Shown here: positions 8,693-17,443 of the stretch, in pieces | Position numbering within the stretch: position 1 is the first letter of the stretch | Layout: each line of letters starts with the position of its first letter | Source: Trichocoleus desertorum ATA4-8-CV12 | Lineage (GTDB): Bacteria; Cyanobacteriota; Cyanobacteriia; FACHB-46 | DNA length: 39,600 nucleotides | NCBI GenBank assembly: GCA_019358975.1 | Contig: JAHHIL010000053.1 | Span: forward strand, 1 to 39,600 | Reading direction: 5' to 3' | Program-made: the position numbers and the translations under genes | Notes under the pieces: generated by a model | What the model was told of the DNA's origin: nothing | Databases searched by the model: none | Seen by the model: only the letters and a program-made list of their open reading frames with translations

Positions 8693-10699
8693 GTGGAGGT
8701 TTATCAAATTCGGGTTTTTCTGGAAGTTGCGCGACATTTAAGCTTTACTGAGGCGGCAGATATCCTGAATTTGACCCAGCCTGCGGTGAGTGCCAAAATT
8801 AAAGCCTTGGAGTCAGAAATTGGCACTTCCCTTTTCTATCGTCTAGGTCGCAAGATTCAGCTCACAGAAGTCGGTCGATTTCTATTGGCTGAAGGTCAAA
8901 AGATGATTGATTTAGAAAATAATTTACTCAAAACGATTGAAGAAATTAAACAGGGGAAATTGGGTCAATTGAAGGTAGGCTGCACGACTGCGATCGCTGA
9001 AGACTGGCTACCTGAGGTGCTTTTTCGCTATCGTCAACAGCACCCTGATATTCAAACTCAGTGTGTTGTATTTGAATCAGCCGAAAGTTTGCATCGAGCT
9101 TTGACCAGCAACCAAATTGATTTAGGTATTTCAGAAATTAATTTGGGTGAGTTTGCCGAAATATCAGCTACAGCGATCGCCCCTATTCACTATGCTTTGA
9201 TTGTGGCAACCAACCATCCTTTAACCAAACAGAAATGGTTAAGCTTAAAGGAGCTGCAAAAACAAAATTGGGTGATGCTTCCTGCTAGTTCTACCAATCG
9301 CCTCATCTTGGAATCTCGATTAACCGAATTAGGGCTATCAATCGCTGATTTTTCTCAGATTGAAACTGTTGATACTTTAAGCTTGGTACGAACTTATTTG
9401 ACTCAAGGAAATTATGTAGGATTTGCCTCAGATCTTGAATTCAAAGCTGAGCGGCAATCCCGTATTTTGACGAGCATTCCACTCCAAGAATTTCCTTTGC
9501 CAGGGAATGTGTTTTTGTTGTTGCCCCAGCGCTTAAGTCAGTCAGCTGCACTGCCCAGCGATCGCTCCAGTCGTAAAGCTTTGAGCTTAAACCCAATCCA
9601 AAAATTTGTGGCTCTGGTGCAACCTGCTCCAGCTTCTCCCGCTGCTGACTCTCCGGCAAGAGAAACCTCTGTGCGACTGCGATCGCCTAGTTTAATTACG
9701 CGATCTCATCAAACTCATCACCCTGAAACGATCACCATTCGGATTGGTATGCAAAATGCTACGATTCCTACGGTGACAGGAGGTTTGGTAATTCAGCGCT
9801 TAGGCTTGCTAGAACATTTCTTGCCTAGAAACGGTCGCTACAGTTCCACTCAATATCAGATTCAGTGGCAAGATTTCTCGCTGGGTGCTCCCATTATTCA
9901 AGGGTTACAGTCAGGGCAACTAGATATTGGCTTACTAGGCGACTATCCTTCCCTACTCAGCGCCGTTCCTCCTTCAGGTTCTCCCCATCCAGTGACTAAA
10001 ACTCGCTTGGTCAGTTTTGTCTCTGCCAATCCAGATGGTTCCTGTAATGCCGTGATTGTGCCCCACGAATCCAAATTAAATAGCTTGGAAGACTTGCGGG
10101 GTCGAGTGATTGCGGTTCCCTTCAGTTCTTCCGCCCACGGTATGGTGATGCGATCGCTACAAGCAGCCAATCTCTTGTCAGACGTGACCATTGCCGCACT
10201 GGATCAAGCGAATCTCAACCGTCCCTTCCAGCACCCAAACAAATTGGCAGACGGATATGCCCACTTTGCACCCTTCCACGCGATCGCCTGTCGGCAAGGC
10301 AAGTTTCGTTATCTGCTGGACGATGACTTAAGCGGTCTCCCGGCATTTCATGCGGTGGTAGTGAGTGAAGTTCTAGCAGAACAACATCCAGAGATCGTAA
10401 TTGCTTACTTAAAAGCTTTGCAAGCGGCTCAATATTGGTGTGCCAATACATCCTCCGCATTACCGTTGATTAGCCGTTGGACTCAGCTTGATGCCGAAAT
10501 CATTGTACAACTCCTTAGCAGCACCTTCCAGAAGCAACAACCAGACCGTTTCTTCTCTGAAATGACTATTCGGCCTGATTGGATCGCCCAACATATCGCT
10601 CAACTCAGCCTCATCCCAGGCAATGAGAACCTAAAAGCGATCGACCTCAACCAATGGATTCAATCTGATCTCCTGCAAACCGCCAAATCCCAAATCTAA
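8693..10699 (+). CDS. LysR-type regulator fused to an ABC-type substrate-binding domain
   Basis: The first 300 residues are a normal LysR regulator: a winged HTH (MEVYQIRVFLEVARHLSFTE, then ILNLTQPAVSAKI) and a LysR effector domain. After a Pro/Ala/Ser-rich linker (about 310-343) comes a second domain of about 320 residues that is not part of LysR proteins. It matches the receptor encoded at 12667-14160 block by block: TVTGG, LDIGLLGDYPS against IDIGMMADFPS, NAVIVP against NAVVVP, SSAHGMV in both, HPEIVIAYLKAL against NPEIVVAYLKAV. There is no signal peptide, so this domain should act in the cytoplasm. GTG 8693 is preferred over the in-frame TTG at 8648, because LysR proteins begin at the MEVYQIR position and a GGGG tract precedes it. 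It probably controls the divergent flavoprotein operon and the convergent ABC operon. It is unusually large, 668 residues against about 300. Confidence 0.92.
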   Translation: MEVYQIRVFLEVARHLSFTEAADILNLTQPAVSAKIKALESEIGTSLFYRLGRKIQLTEVGRFLLAEGQKMIDLENNLLKTIEEIKQGKLGQLKVGCTTAIAEDWLPEVLFRYRQQHPDIQTQCVVFESAESLHRALTSNQIDLGISEINLGEFAEISATAIAPIHYALIVATNHPLTKQKWLSLKELQKQNWVMLPASSTNRLILESRLTELGLSIADFSQIETVDTLSLVRTYLTQGNYVGFASDLEFKAERQSRILTSIPLQEFPLPGNVFLLLPQRLSQSAALPSDRSSRKALSLNPIQKFVALVQPAPASPAADSPARETSVRLRSPSLITRSHQTHHPETITIRIGMQNATIPTVTGGLVIQRLGLLEHFLPRNGRYSSTQYQIQWQDFSLGAPIIQGLQSGQLDIGLLGDYPSLLSAVPPSGSPHPVTKTRLVSFVSANPDGSCNAVIVPHESKLNSLEDLRGRVIAVPFSSSAHGMVMRSLQAANLLSDVTIAALDQANLNRPFQHPNKLADGYAHFAPFHAIACRQGKFRYLLDDDLSGLPAFHAVVVSEVLAEQHPEIVIAYLKALQAAQYWCANTSSALPLISRWTQLDAEIIVQLLSSTFQKQQPDRFFSEMTIRPDWIAQHIAQLSLIPGNENLKAIDLNQWIQSDLLQTAKSQI

Positions 10700-10724
10700 A
10701 CTACCTTACATAACATCCCTTTTC

Positions 10725-10793
10725 TCCCCTCATCTTACCTTCTAACTCTCTCCTTCTAACTCCTCACTCCTCACTCCTCACCGCTCTCCTTTC
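10725..10793. repeat. pyrimidine-rich tandem repeat
   Basis: The 96-base gap between two convergent genes is dominated by C/T-only sequence with repeats of CTCCTCA and CTTCTAACT. Similar tracts recur at 23430-23540 and 32830-32940, a common kind of cyanobacterial intergenic repeat. No terminator hairpin was seen. Confidence 0.6.
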
Positions 10794-10795
10794 CT

Positions 10796-11611
10796 CTAAA
10801 CATCCATACTCTTCAGCGTTTCTTCCCGAATCAACTCAAAGATCTGGCGATTGAGTTGCACAAACTCAGGAGATAAGATGTCGTCGGTGTGGCGGGGACG
10901 AGGCAGTGGCACTGTCAAAGTAGTTTTGATACGGCCTGGATTCACACCCATGACAAAAATGCGATCGCTGAGAAAAATTGCTTCCTCAATGTCATGAGTT
11001 ACGAAGATAACTGTGGTTTTCAAGTCGCTCCAAATCCTGAGCAACAGCTCCTGCATCATATGTCGAGTTTGGGCATCCAGTGCCGCAAAAGGCTCGTCCA
11101 TCAGCAATACAGAAGGAGAATTGATTAAGGCCCGCACAATACTGGCTCTTTGTTGCATTCCCCCTGACAACTGATGGGGGTAGGAATGGCGATGTTTATA
11201 AAGCCCGACTCGATTGAGATATTCATGTACCAGTTCTTCGCGTTCCGTCTTAGATAACCCGCGAATCTTCAAGCCAAACTCAATATTTTGAAAGGTCGTC
11301 TTCCAGGGTAATAGCGAATATTGCTGAAAGACGAATCCTCGGTCAGCTCCAGGGCGATCGACTAAGCGTTGATCAACCGAAATATAACCTCGGCTGGGTC
11401 GAATAAAACCAGCGATCGAATTCAAGATAGTAGATTTGCCACAGCCGGAGGGTCCGAGCAGACAGACGAACTCACCAGGAGGAATCTTTAAGTCAATTGA
11501 CTCTAGAACAGAAACATAACGGCCTTGGCTCTTGAAGGAGACCGACAACTGTTCAACTTCTACCAATCCTTTGGCTGGGAGCTTGATCTTTGTTTCTACT
11601 AACTTTGTCAT
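10796..11611 (-). CDS. ABC importer ATPase, nitrate/sulfonate/taurine type
   Basis: An ATP-binding subunit of the NrtD/SsuB/TauB group, which powers uptake of small anions. It has Walker A (GPSGCGKST), a Q-loop (FVFQQYSLLPW), the signature LSGGMQQR, Walker B (VLLMDEPFAALD), the D-loop and the switch His in FVTHDIEEA. The ATG at 11611 gives 271 residues, a normal size. A TTG 21 bases upstream is possible but less likely. It follows the permease gene after 67 bases and is the last gene of the three-gene import operon. It is converged on by the LysR-fusion gene, whose extra domain parallels this transporter's receptor. Substrate class cannot be told from the ATPase. Confidence 0.93.
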   Translation of the reverse strand: MTKLVETKIKLPAKGLVEVEQLSVSFKSQGRYVSVLESIDLKIPPGEFVCLLGPSGCGKSTILNSIAGFIRPSRGYISVDQRLVDRPGADRGFVFQQYSLLPWKTTFQNIEFGLKIRGLSKTEREELVHEYLNRVGLYKHRHSYPHQLSGGMQQRASIVRALINSPSVLLMDEPFAALDAQTRHMMQELLLRIWSDLKTTVIFVTHDIEEAIFLSDRIFVMGVNPGRIKTTLTVPLPRPRHTDDILSPEFVQLNRQIFELIREETLKSMDV

Positions 11612-11678
11612 AGTTCTGCAATCTCTCAACACTCACGAATTCGTTAGCCATTCCTGAAGCTAGCAAGGATCTGTCAAT

Positions 11679-12572
11679 CTAAGCTCGTTGTTTCTGAGTG
11701 CTCCGCCAAGGCATGAGTAAACAAGTCAAGCGATCGACTAAGTAAGTACTAAACAATCCCATCAAACCAATCAACAACATACCCATGACAATGGGAGGAT
11801 AGTTGGAAGTGACATAAGACTCCCAAGTGATGTATCCCACACCATAGCGACCTGCCAAGATTTCAGCCGTCACCAAACAAAACCAAGAATTTCCCATGCC
11901 AATCACCAGACCGCTAGCAATACAAGGCATGGCACCAGGGACCACAATATCCTTAAAGATATGCCACTGCTTAGCTCCTAGACATTGCCCCACTCTGAGC
12001 AAAATCACATCTGTTCCCTCAACCCCCCGGATAGTACTAATGAGGATAGGAAAGAAGGCCCCCAAAAAGGTGATGTAGATCATCCCTGCTTCGGAGGTGG
12101 GAAACATCAAAATTGCTAAGGGAATCCAAGCCACGGCTGGGATAGGCCGCAGAATTTCTAGAGGCAGAAAGATTAAGTCTTCAATTTTTTGAAACCAACC
12201 GATTAAGATCCCTAAGCTCACTCCCAATAAAGTGGCGACGCTAAAGCCAACTAGCACTCGAATGGCGCTGGCTTTAATATGTATCATCGCGTTGCCCGTG
12301 AAGAATTCCACAGTCGCGTAAAAAACTTCTAACGGAGATGGCAAAAACTCAAAGCTGACAAAGAAATTAAACCTTGCCATACAGAGCAATTGCCAAATCC
12401 CAAAAAAGAGAACCAAAGAAAGGGATTGCCTGAGTACTTTACCTGTGGGAAAGGGCAAACGAGCAGACGGCTGCCTACGTTGAGGTTGGTTTCGCAGTTG
12501 ACTCACAAAGCCACCCAAGCTGCTGAACCAAGTAGTTTTGCTAGAACGCTTTGAAGAAGAGGAGCTAGACAT
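11679..12572 (-). CDS. ABC importer permease, SsuC/TauC/NrtB type
   Basis: A 297-residue inner-membrane permease. After a basic, Ser-rich cytoplasmic N-terminus of about 45 residues there are six or so hydrophobic segments. The EAA loop that contacts the ATPase reads RVGQCLGAKQWHIFKDIVVPGAMPCIASG, of which the central EAA-equivalent is LGAKQWHIFKDIVVPGA. The family is the nitrate/sulfonate/taurine permeases (BPD_transp_1). It lies 94 bases downstream of the receptor gene and 67 bases upstream of the ATPase gene, so the three are co-transcribed. The N-terminal extension is longer than in SsuC but unremarkable. Confidence 0.92.
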   Translation of the reverse strand: MSSSSSSKRSSKTTWFSSLGGFVSQLRNQPQRRQPSARLPFPTGKVLRQSLSLVLFFGIWQLLCMARFNFFVSFEFLPSPLEVFYATVEFFTGNAMIHIKASAIRVLVGFSVATLLGVSLGILIGWFQKIEDLIFLPLEILRPIPAVAWIPLAILMFPTSEAGMIYITFLGAFFPILISTIRGVEGTDVILLRVGQCLGAKQWHIFKDIVVPGAMPCIASGLVIGMGNSWFCLVTAEILAGRYGVGYITWESYVTSNYPPIVMGMLLIGLMGLFSTYLVDRLTCLLMPWRSTQKQRA

Positions 12573-12666
12573 GCGATATCTTTCCCTGAAAGAAACTCAG
12601 GCGATAACCAAAACAATGGGTGAAGGAGATGGGGTAGAAGGTTGTGCTTAGAATTAGCCCTGATCT

Positions 12667-14160
12667 CTACTTGGCAGCGATCGCGGCGGGTTGAGCGCTT
12701 TGAGCGTAGAGTGTCTGTAGGCCGTTAAAGTCAGCAACCTTAGCGCCTGCTTTCTCCGCAAACGCTTGAGCATCGGGTTCTAGCAAGAAGGCTGCGACTT
12801 CATCACCGTTTTGCACATAGAAGGACTTTTCGGCGAACAATTTCCAGCCATTGGCGCGATCGTGGACAAATATCACACTGGGGGCTTTGCCCTCTTTTTT
12901 GAGCTTGTCTAGCGCCGTCACCATATTTTTGATCGAGGCGAAGTTAGTCACTTTATCCTCACCTTCAACCCAAACTTGAGCAGCTAACTTAGGCTCAGTG
13001 ATCGGCTCTTGGGTCAGCGCATCTTTACCGCTGATCACATTTTGGTCGGCTATAGTGCCAAGCTCAGCTTCACTCACGCCCAACTCTTGAACCGCTTGTT
13101 TGAGATAGCTATCATCTGCCCAAGTTGCCACATCATCGGGGTTGACGCTGGCATCTAATTTGCCGATTTGCTTGAGGGTGATGACGCTATTTTTGAGCGC
13201 TGTCAACTGATAAGACTGGATTCTGGGATCAAGTTTTTGAATGCCAGAAGGCCCCAAGAACATATAAACCACTTCTTTTTCAATCCCAGACCATTTTTGA
13301 ATGTTGCTAGCGACAACTTCTGGTTGCTCGCGAAAGAGTTTGTTCGCTTCCAGCACCGCTTTGAGATAAGCCACTACAATTTCTGGGTTGGCTTCAGCAA
13401 AGTCTGAACGCACCACTACCCCATGAAAAGTGGGTGTGCCTGCTTGGGCTCCATCCAAAATCTTGCGGGCGAAACCTCGAAACGGAAATAGCTCGCCGTA
13501 GGGCACAAAGTCAGCGTGGGCATCAATCTGGCTTTTCTGTAAACTGCTGCCCCCCACTTCCGGAGATTGACTGACTAAGGTGACATCCTTTTTCGGGTCG
13601 AGTCCTGCATCTTGGAGAGACTTTAGAACCATGCCGTGGGCCGAAGAACCGAAGGGCACAGAAATGGTTTTGCCTTTCAGGTCTAGCAGCGTTTTATAAG
13701 GGCTGTCTTTAGGAACGACGACTGCATTACCTGCTCCATTGGGACTATAAGCCAGAGTCGCAATATATTTAGTTTTGACTCCACTGCCCTTCTTTTGAAA
13801 TGTAGTGATGTTGATGGTAGAGGGGAAGTCTGCCATCATCCCAATATCAATTTGGTTCGCCAACATTTTGTTAGTGAGGGGTGGGGCAGAGGTATAGCTA
13901 GACCACTCAATCTTGTACTCAGTATTGGCGTATTTTCCAGTTTTAGGTAAGTATTTCTCTAGCAGTTTTTCCTCGCGAATGACCGAACCACCCGTTACTG
14001 TATTGATGGTTTGATCTTGCGTCCCAATAGAAATACGAACCACTTTTTTTTCTAAAGCAGCCCCCGAACTGTTAGTAGCTTCCTTGGAGCAACCACTACT
14101 AAAAAGTAAGGACACTGTAATCAAGCAGGAAACCGCACTTCTCCGAACAACTAAGTTCAT
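12667..14160 (-). CDS. ABC substrate-binding lipoprotein with extra C-terminal domain
   Basis: A 497-residue receptor of the nitrate/sulfonate/taurine SBP family. It has a lipoprotein signal: positive N-terminus, hydrophobic core and FSSGC with the lipidated Cys at 24. The binding domain spans about residues 40-340 and is strikingly similar to the C-terminal domain of the LysR fusion (shared TVTGG, DIG, SSAHGMV and PEIVVAYLKAV). From about residue 380 there is a further domain (VIFVHDRANGWKLFAEKSF, then EPDAQAFAEKAGAKVADFNG) that ordinary SBPs of about 330 residues lack. Its pattern recalls the NosL metallochaperone-like fold, a weak resemblance. First gene of the operon, behind a 680-base regulatory gap. 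The ligand is not determinable; an organosulfur or similar anion is plausible from the neighbours. Confidence 0.9.
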   Translation of the reverse strand: MNLVVRRSAVSCLITVSLLFSSGCSKEATNSSGAALEKKVVRISIGTQDQTINTVTGGSVIREEKLLEKYLPKTGKYANTEYKIEWSSYTSAPPLTNKMLANQIDIGMMADFPSTINITTFQKKGSGVKTKYIATLAYSPNGAGNAVVVPKDSPYKTLLDLKGKTISVPFGSSAHGMVLKSLQDAGLDPKKDVTLVSQSPEVGGSSLQKSQIDAHADFVPYGELFPFRGFARKILDGAQAGTPTFHGVVVRSDFAEANPEIVVAYLKAVLEANKLFREQPEVVASNIQKWSGIEKEVVYMFLGPSGIQKLDPRIQSYQLTALKNSVITLKQIGKLDASVNPDDVATWADDSYLKQAVQELGVSEAELGTIADQNVISGKDALTQEPITEPKLAAQVWVEGEDKVTNFASIKNMVTALDKLKKEGKAPSVIFVHDRANGWKLFAEKSFYVQNGDEVAAFLLEPDAQAFAEKAGAKVADFNGLQTLYAQSAQPAAIAAK

Positions 14161-14838
14161 AATTCACAGCAAGAACTAAATTTTGGGCAATGATTCAGTA
14201 GCTCTAGAAGCACAGGAGCTTAGCCGCTGCAATTGATTGCCGCCTAAGCCAGAGCGATGAATACCAGCATCAACTTTAAGCCTCTCCCGCAGATTCATCG
14301 GTAGTATACCTTGAAACTACGGTTAATCGATAGACTTTTTGTAGTTGATACTCAAGTAAGACAATGCCACAGACAAAACTAAAGTTCAAGTCTGTAATTC
14401 AAGCGATAAATTTGGCTGAAATTACTTACAGAAAAACCGCAAATGTATAGCTTTCAGGCGATTCCGCTGATGAGCCAATTCAAACAAGCTTTGTATCAAT
14501 AAACAAATTGATTGAGTCAATATATTTCTTCTATGGAAAGGCTCTATCTAGCTGAATGCTGTGTCGCTAACTACAAACTTTAAACAGCATTTGGAGTTTT
14601 TTATCCCAAGGGCGATCGCGGTTTCCAGCCACGGTTACTAAGCAGAAAGGTAAGGGCGATCGCTATCAGCAATCACTGATTCTGAAACCCACCTCGCTCC
14701 ACAACGCCACGAGGCATGATACTATGCCATTGATCTAAAGTACTATAACCTGATTGAGTTACCGTATATTTTTTAGAATTTAACTAAATCACCAGTCTCC
14801 CCACTGGCATCCCCTAAGATTTGAGAGGTCGGGCAACG
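14161..14838. promoter_or_regulatory. divergent intergenic region, receptor operon and cysE
   Basis: Nearly 680 bases without a gene. It must contain promoters for the importer operon (leftward) and cysE (rightward). It is A/T-rich with two HIP1 sites near 14610 and 14655. An interrupted inverted repeat (CTTGAAACTAC at 14310-14320 against GTAGTT and TCAAG within 14341-14356) and a GGTAnnnTACC element at 14300-14310 lie about 150 bases upstream of the receptor gene. They are candidate regulator sites, unproven. No RNA gene was recognised. Confidence 0.45.
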
Positions 14839-15573
14839 ATGGTGTTAGCAGATTTTCGGACCATTTACGAGCGAGATCCAGCAGCCCGGAATTGGCTGGA
14901 GATCTTATTTTGCTATCCGGGACTGCAAGCCTTACAGTTCCATCGCTTGGCCCACTGGCTATATGGTCTGAGAATTCCTTTGGTGCCCCGATTAGTGTCT
15001 CAACTCAGCCGTTTTCTAACTGGCATTGAAATCCATCCGGGAGCCCAGATTGGCAAGGGTGTCTTTATCGACCACGGCATGGGAGTGGTGATTGGGGAAA
15101 CCGCCATAGTGGGTGACTATGCTTTGATTTACCAAGGAGTGACCTTGGGTGGAACGGGCAAAGAAACGGGCAAGCGGCACCCCACACTAGGAGAGCATGT
15201 CACCGTTGGCGTAGGCGCGAAGGTGTTAGGAAATATCCAAATTGGCAATTATACCCGGATTGGTGCAGGCTCAGTGGTGCTACGAAATGTCCCTAGCGAC
15301 AGTACTGTTGTGGGCATTCCAGGACGAGTCATCCCTCAAGATCGCACCAGTGCTGGAACAGGCGCCAATAGCAGCTTACGAGATGTGGAAGCAGAAGTAA
15401 TCCAGCTATTGTTTGAGCGAGTTAAATTCTTGGAGCAGCAGATCAACCAGTTGCAATCACAAACTTCTTTGCCTCATGCCTCTAACCCAGCGTCTGACCC
15501 AGCATTTGTGCCGCCTGTAAAAACTAACTCCGACTTGATGATTGAAGAATTTCTCAACGGCGCGGGAATCTAA
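14839..15573 (+). CDS. cysE: serine O-acetyltransferase
   Basis: This enzyme transfers acetyl from acetyl-CoA to serine, the first committed step of cysteine synthesis. The N-terminal helical part ([25 protein letters not shown]) is characteristic of the short bacterial CysE type. The left-handed beta-helix follows, with hexapeptide repeats, the catalytic HGMGVVIGE and the CoA-site [20 protein letters not shown]-terminal tail of about 70 residues after GIPGRV is probably disordered and ends in a short conserved-looking peptide ([12 protein letters not shown]), as in cysteine synthase-interacting CysE. ATG 14839 is preferred over a TTG at 14821 since it gives the normal N-terminus. Next to the importer and a Crp-type regulator gene, it supports a sulfur theme. 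Confidence 0.94.
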   Translation: MVLADFRTIYERDPAARNWLEILFCYPGLQALQFHRLAHWLYGLRIPLVPRLVSQLSRFLTGIEIHPGAQIGKGVFIDHGMGVVIGETAIVGDYALIYQGVTLGGTGKETGKRHPTLGEHVTVGVGAKVLGNIQIGNYTRIGAGSVVLRNVPSDSTVVGIPGRVIPQDRTSAGTGANSSLRDVEAEVIQLLFERVKFLEQQINQLQSQTSLPHASNPASDPAFVPPVKTNSDLMIEEFLNGAGI

Positions 15574-15664
15574 TTTCCGCTGCTGTTAATTGAGAGTTGG
15601 CCTCAAAAATTGACATTTGCCTAAACTCCGGTTAGTCTATCGGAATACAGTATTATTGCTGCGT

Positions 15665-16252
15665 ATGTCCATCTCCTTGCTATCTCGAACTCAGTCTGCA
15701 TCAACGAATCCACGGCAGTTTGCGCCGCGATCGCTGTTGCCATTGGAAGCGGAAAGCCTTTGGAAAATTGAGACGGGAGTAGTTCGAGCCCTGAGCTGGC
15801 TAGAGGACGGCACTGTCGTGACGCTGGGCTTGTGGGGAGCAGGAGAAATTGTCGGCAAAGCGTTGGCACAGATTGACCCCTATCAATTGGAGTGCCTGAC
15901 TAAAGTAGAAGCAACGCGGCTGCACATCGAGAATTGGCAGGAAACTCAAGCTGCTTTGCTCGCTCATATTCAACAAGCGGGAGAGCTAACGCTGATTCGT
16001 AGCCATCGTCGGGTGGATATGATGCTACTGAAGCTGTTGAATTGGTTAGGTAAAAAGTTTGGTCGTCAAGTTGAGCAAGGACAACTGATCGATCTCCGCC
16101 TCACCCATCAGGACATCGCTGATATTCTCGGCTCTACTCGCGTCACCATTACCCGCACGCTCAATCAGCTAGAGCAACAGGGACTGATTCGTCGCCTATC
16201 CCTCCAGCGTATTGTGCTGCAAGAAGAAGAAGTTTGGCACTATGAAATTTAG
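15665..16252 (+). CDS. Crp/Fnr-family transcriptional regulator
   Basis: A 195-residue regulator with an abbreviated cyclic-nucleotide-type beta-barrel (IETGVVRALSWLEDGTVVTLGLWGAGEIVG) and a C-terminal winged HTH (LTHQDIADILGSTRVTITRTLNQLEQQGLI), the Crp signature. It is shorter at the N-terminus than Crp or NtcA, and the phosphate-binding cassette for cAMP is not evident, so the effector is unknown. Start ATG 15665 is used. A TTG at 15617 would extend it by 16 residues with little support. The gene begins 91 bases after cysE on the same strand and may be co-transcribed. Cyanobacterial CysR is a Crp-family sulfur regulator, so a related role is conceivable, but nothing in the sequence proves it. 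Confidence 0.85.
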   Translation: MSISLLSRTQSASTNPRQFAPRSLLPLEAESLWKIETGVVRALSWLEDGTVVTLGLWGAGEIVGKALAQIDPYQLECLTKVEATRLHIENWQETQAALLAHIQQAGELTLIRSHRRVDMMLLKLLNWLGKKFGRQVEQGQLIDLRLTHQDIADILGSTRVTITRTLNQLEQQGLIRRLSLQRIVLQEEEVWHYEI

Positions 16253-16343
16253 AAACTGAATCTTTAGGCTGATGCGGATGGGGTTAATTGGTGGCGAGAC
16301 TGTAGGATAGTTGCCCCCACTACTGCGATCGCGCCAGTTTTTC

Positions 16344-16619
16344 ATGTCAACCAAATTTTTTGTATCAGTTGAGGAAAAAACACGGCTATTCCATGCAGAG
16401 CTAGTTAAAGCAGGGGTAGACTATCACCAAGCTGGACGAGTCGCCAAAGTTTTAGCTCAGAATCAGCCTGAAGAATCCTTGCCTCCTGAAGAAGCACATT
16501 TGACCGAAGAAGCTTGCCGCGTTTGGTTGCAGCACCGCCAGCGCTTAACGTTTATTGAACGAACTCTCGCTTCTTTTTCTGCCCAGCCTAGTCCCAAACT
16601 ACCTTCTAGCATTCACTAG
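16344..16619 (+). CDS. small conserved-looking hypothetical protein
   Basis: A 91-residue soluble protein of unknown function. It is helical and charged, with a Pro/Glu-rich middle (QPEESLPPEEAH) and no Cys pairs, signal peptide or membrane segment. The ATG at 16344 is preferred to a TTG at 16311. It follows the Crp-type regulator by 91 bases on the same strand. I do not recognise a family. Confidence 0.6.
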   Translation: MSTKFFVSVEEKTRLFHAELVKAGVDYHQAGRVAKVLAQNQPEESLPPEEAHLTEEACRVWLQHRQRLTFIERTLASFSAQPSPKLPSSIH

Positions 16620-16824
16620 ATACCTACCAGAGGGGCACCTACCAGAGACGCGATCGCAAGCTAGCATAAATGAGTTAGGACTTGGTTGGGTTTTAGCCAG
16701 TTGTACTCGTTGGCACAAAAATACAAGTTTTTAACCAACGTCATTTATTAGGCAGCAAAACCCTTAAATTAGATGTTTAATTTAGAGCTGCAAGCATACA
16801 GGGCATCTGGCAGGAGTTAAAACG

Positions 16825-17430
16825 ATGGCGAGCAAGCAAATTTTGATGCTGGTCGGTGACTACGTCGAAGATTATGAAGTGATGGTGCCCTTCCAAGCGT
16901 TACAAATGGTTGGGCATACGGTTCACGCGATTTGTCCCCACAAAGAAGCAGGCGACAAAATCCGCACGGCAATTCATGACTTCGAAGGCGACCAAACTTA
17001 TAGCGAGAAACCTGGGCACAATTTTGAACTCAATGCCACCTTCGACTACATTGACGAAGCCACCTACGATGCTTTGGTAATCCCTGGTGGACGCGCCCCT
17101 GAGTATATTCGCCTCAACTCACGGGTGATTGAGATCGTGCGCCATTTTGCGGGCCACAACAAACCGATCGCTACCATTTGTCATGGACCCCAAGTATTGG
17201 TAGCAGCTGGAGTTTTGGCAGGTAAGCGTTGTGCGGCTTATCCGACCTGCGCTCCTGATGTAAATCGAGCTGGAGGAGAATATGTAGAAATTGCTGTGCA
17301 TGACGCAATTACAGATGGCAACTTGATTTCAGCCCCCGCTTGGCCCGCTCATCCACGCTGGCTAGCTGAGTTTCTCAAAGCCCTTGGTACCAAGATTGAG
17401 CACGAGCAGGAAGAGATGGCAGCTGTTTAA
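16825..17430 (+). CDS. DJ-1/PfpI family protein
   Basis: A 201-residue protein of the DJ-1/PfpI class I glutamine amidotransferase-like superfamily. It has the nucleophile elbow ATICHGPQ (Cys119 followed by His120) and an upstream acidic residue in GDYVEDYE (Glu15). Members act as deglycases, glyoxalases, proteases or chaperones, and the activity cannot be assigned further. Residues 40-66 form an insertion with charged residues ([16 protein letters not shown]) as in several plant and bacterial DJ-1 homologues. AGGAG stands eight bases before the ATG. The ferritin-like gene follows after 13 bases, so the two form an operon, consistent with a stress role. Confidence 0.9.
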   Translation: MASKQILMLVGDYVEDYEVMVPFQALQMVGHTVHAICPHKEAGDKIRTAIHDFEGDQTYSEKPGHNFELNATFDYIDEATYDALVIPGGRAPEYIRLNSRVIEIVRHFAGHNKPIATICHGPQVLVAAGVLAGKRCAAYPTCAPDVNRAGGEYVEIAVHDAITDGNLISAPAWPAHPRWLAEFLKALGTKIEHEQEEMAAV

Positions 17431-17443
17431 GGTGAGTTCCAGA

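Noticed and set aside
10725-10793. Possible CRISPR-like array in the C/T repeats (also at 23430 and 32835)
   Set aside because: Repeat units are short (7-15 bases), directly adjacent and without unique spacers. They are low-complexity intergenic repeats.
4212-15600. Shared 13-mer AATTGAGAGTTGG near 4212 and 15590
   Set aside because: Matches of this length are expected by chance within a 40 kb window, and the flanks do not extend the similarity.
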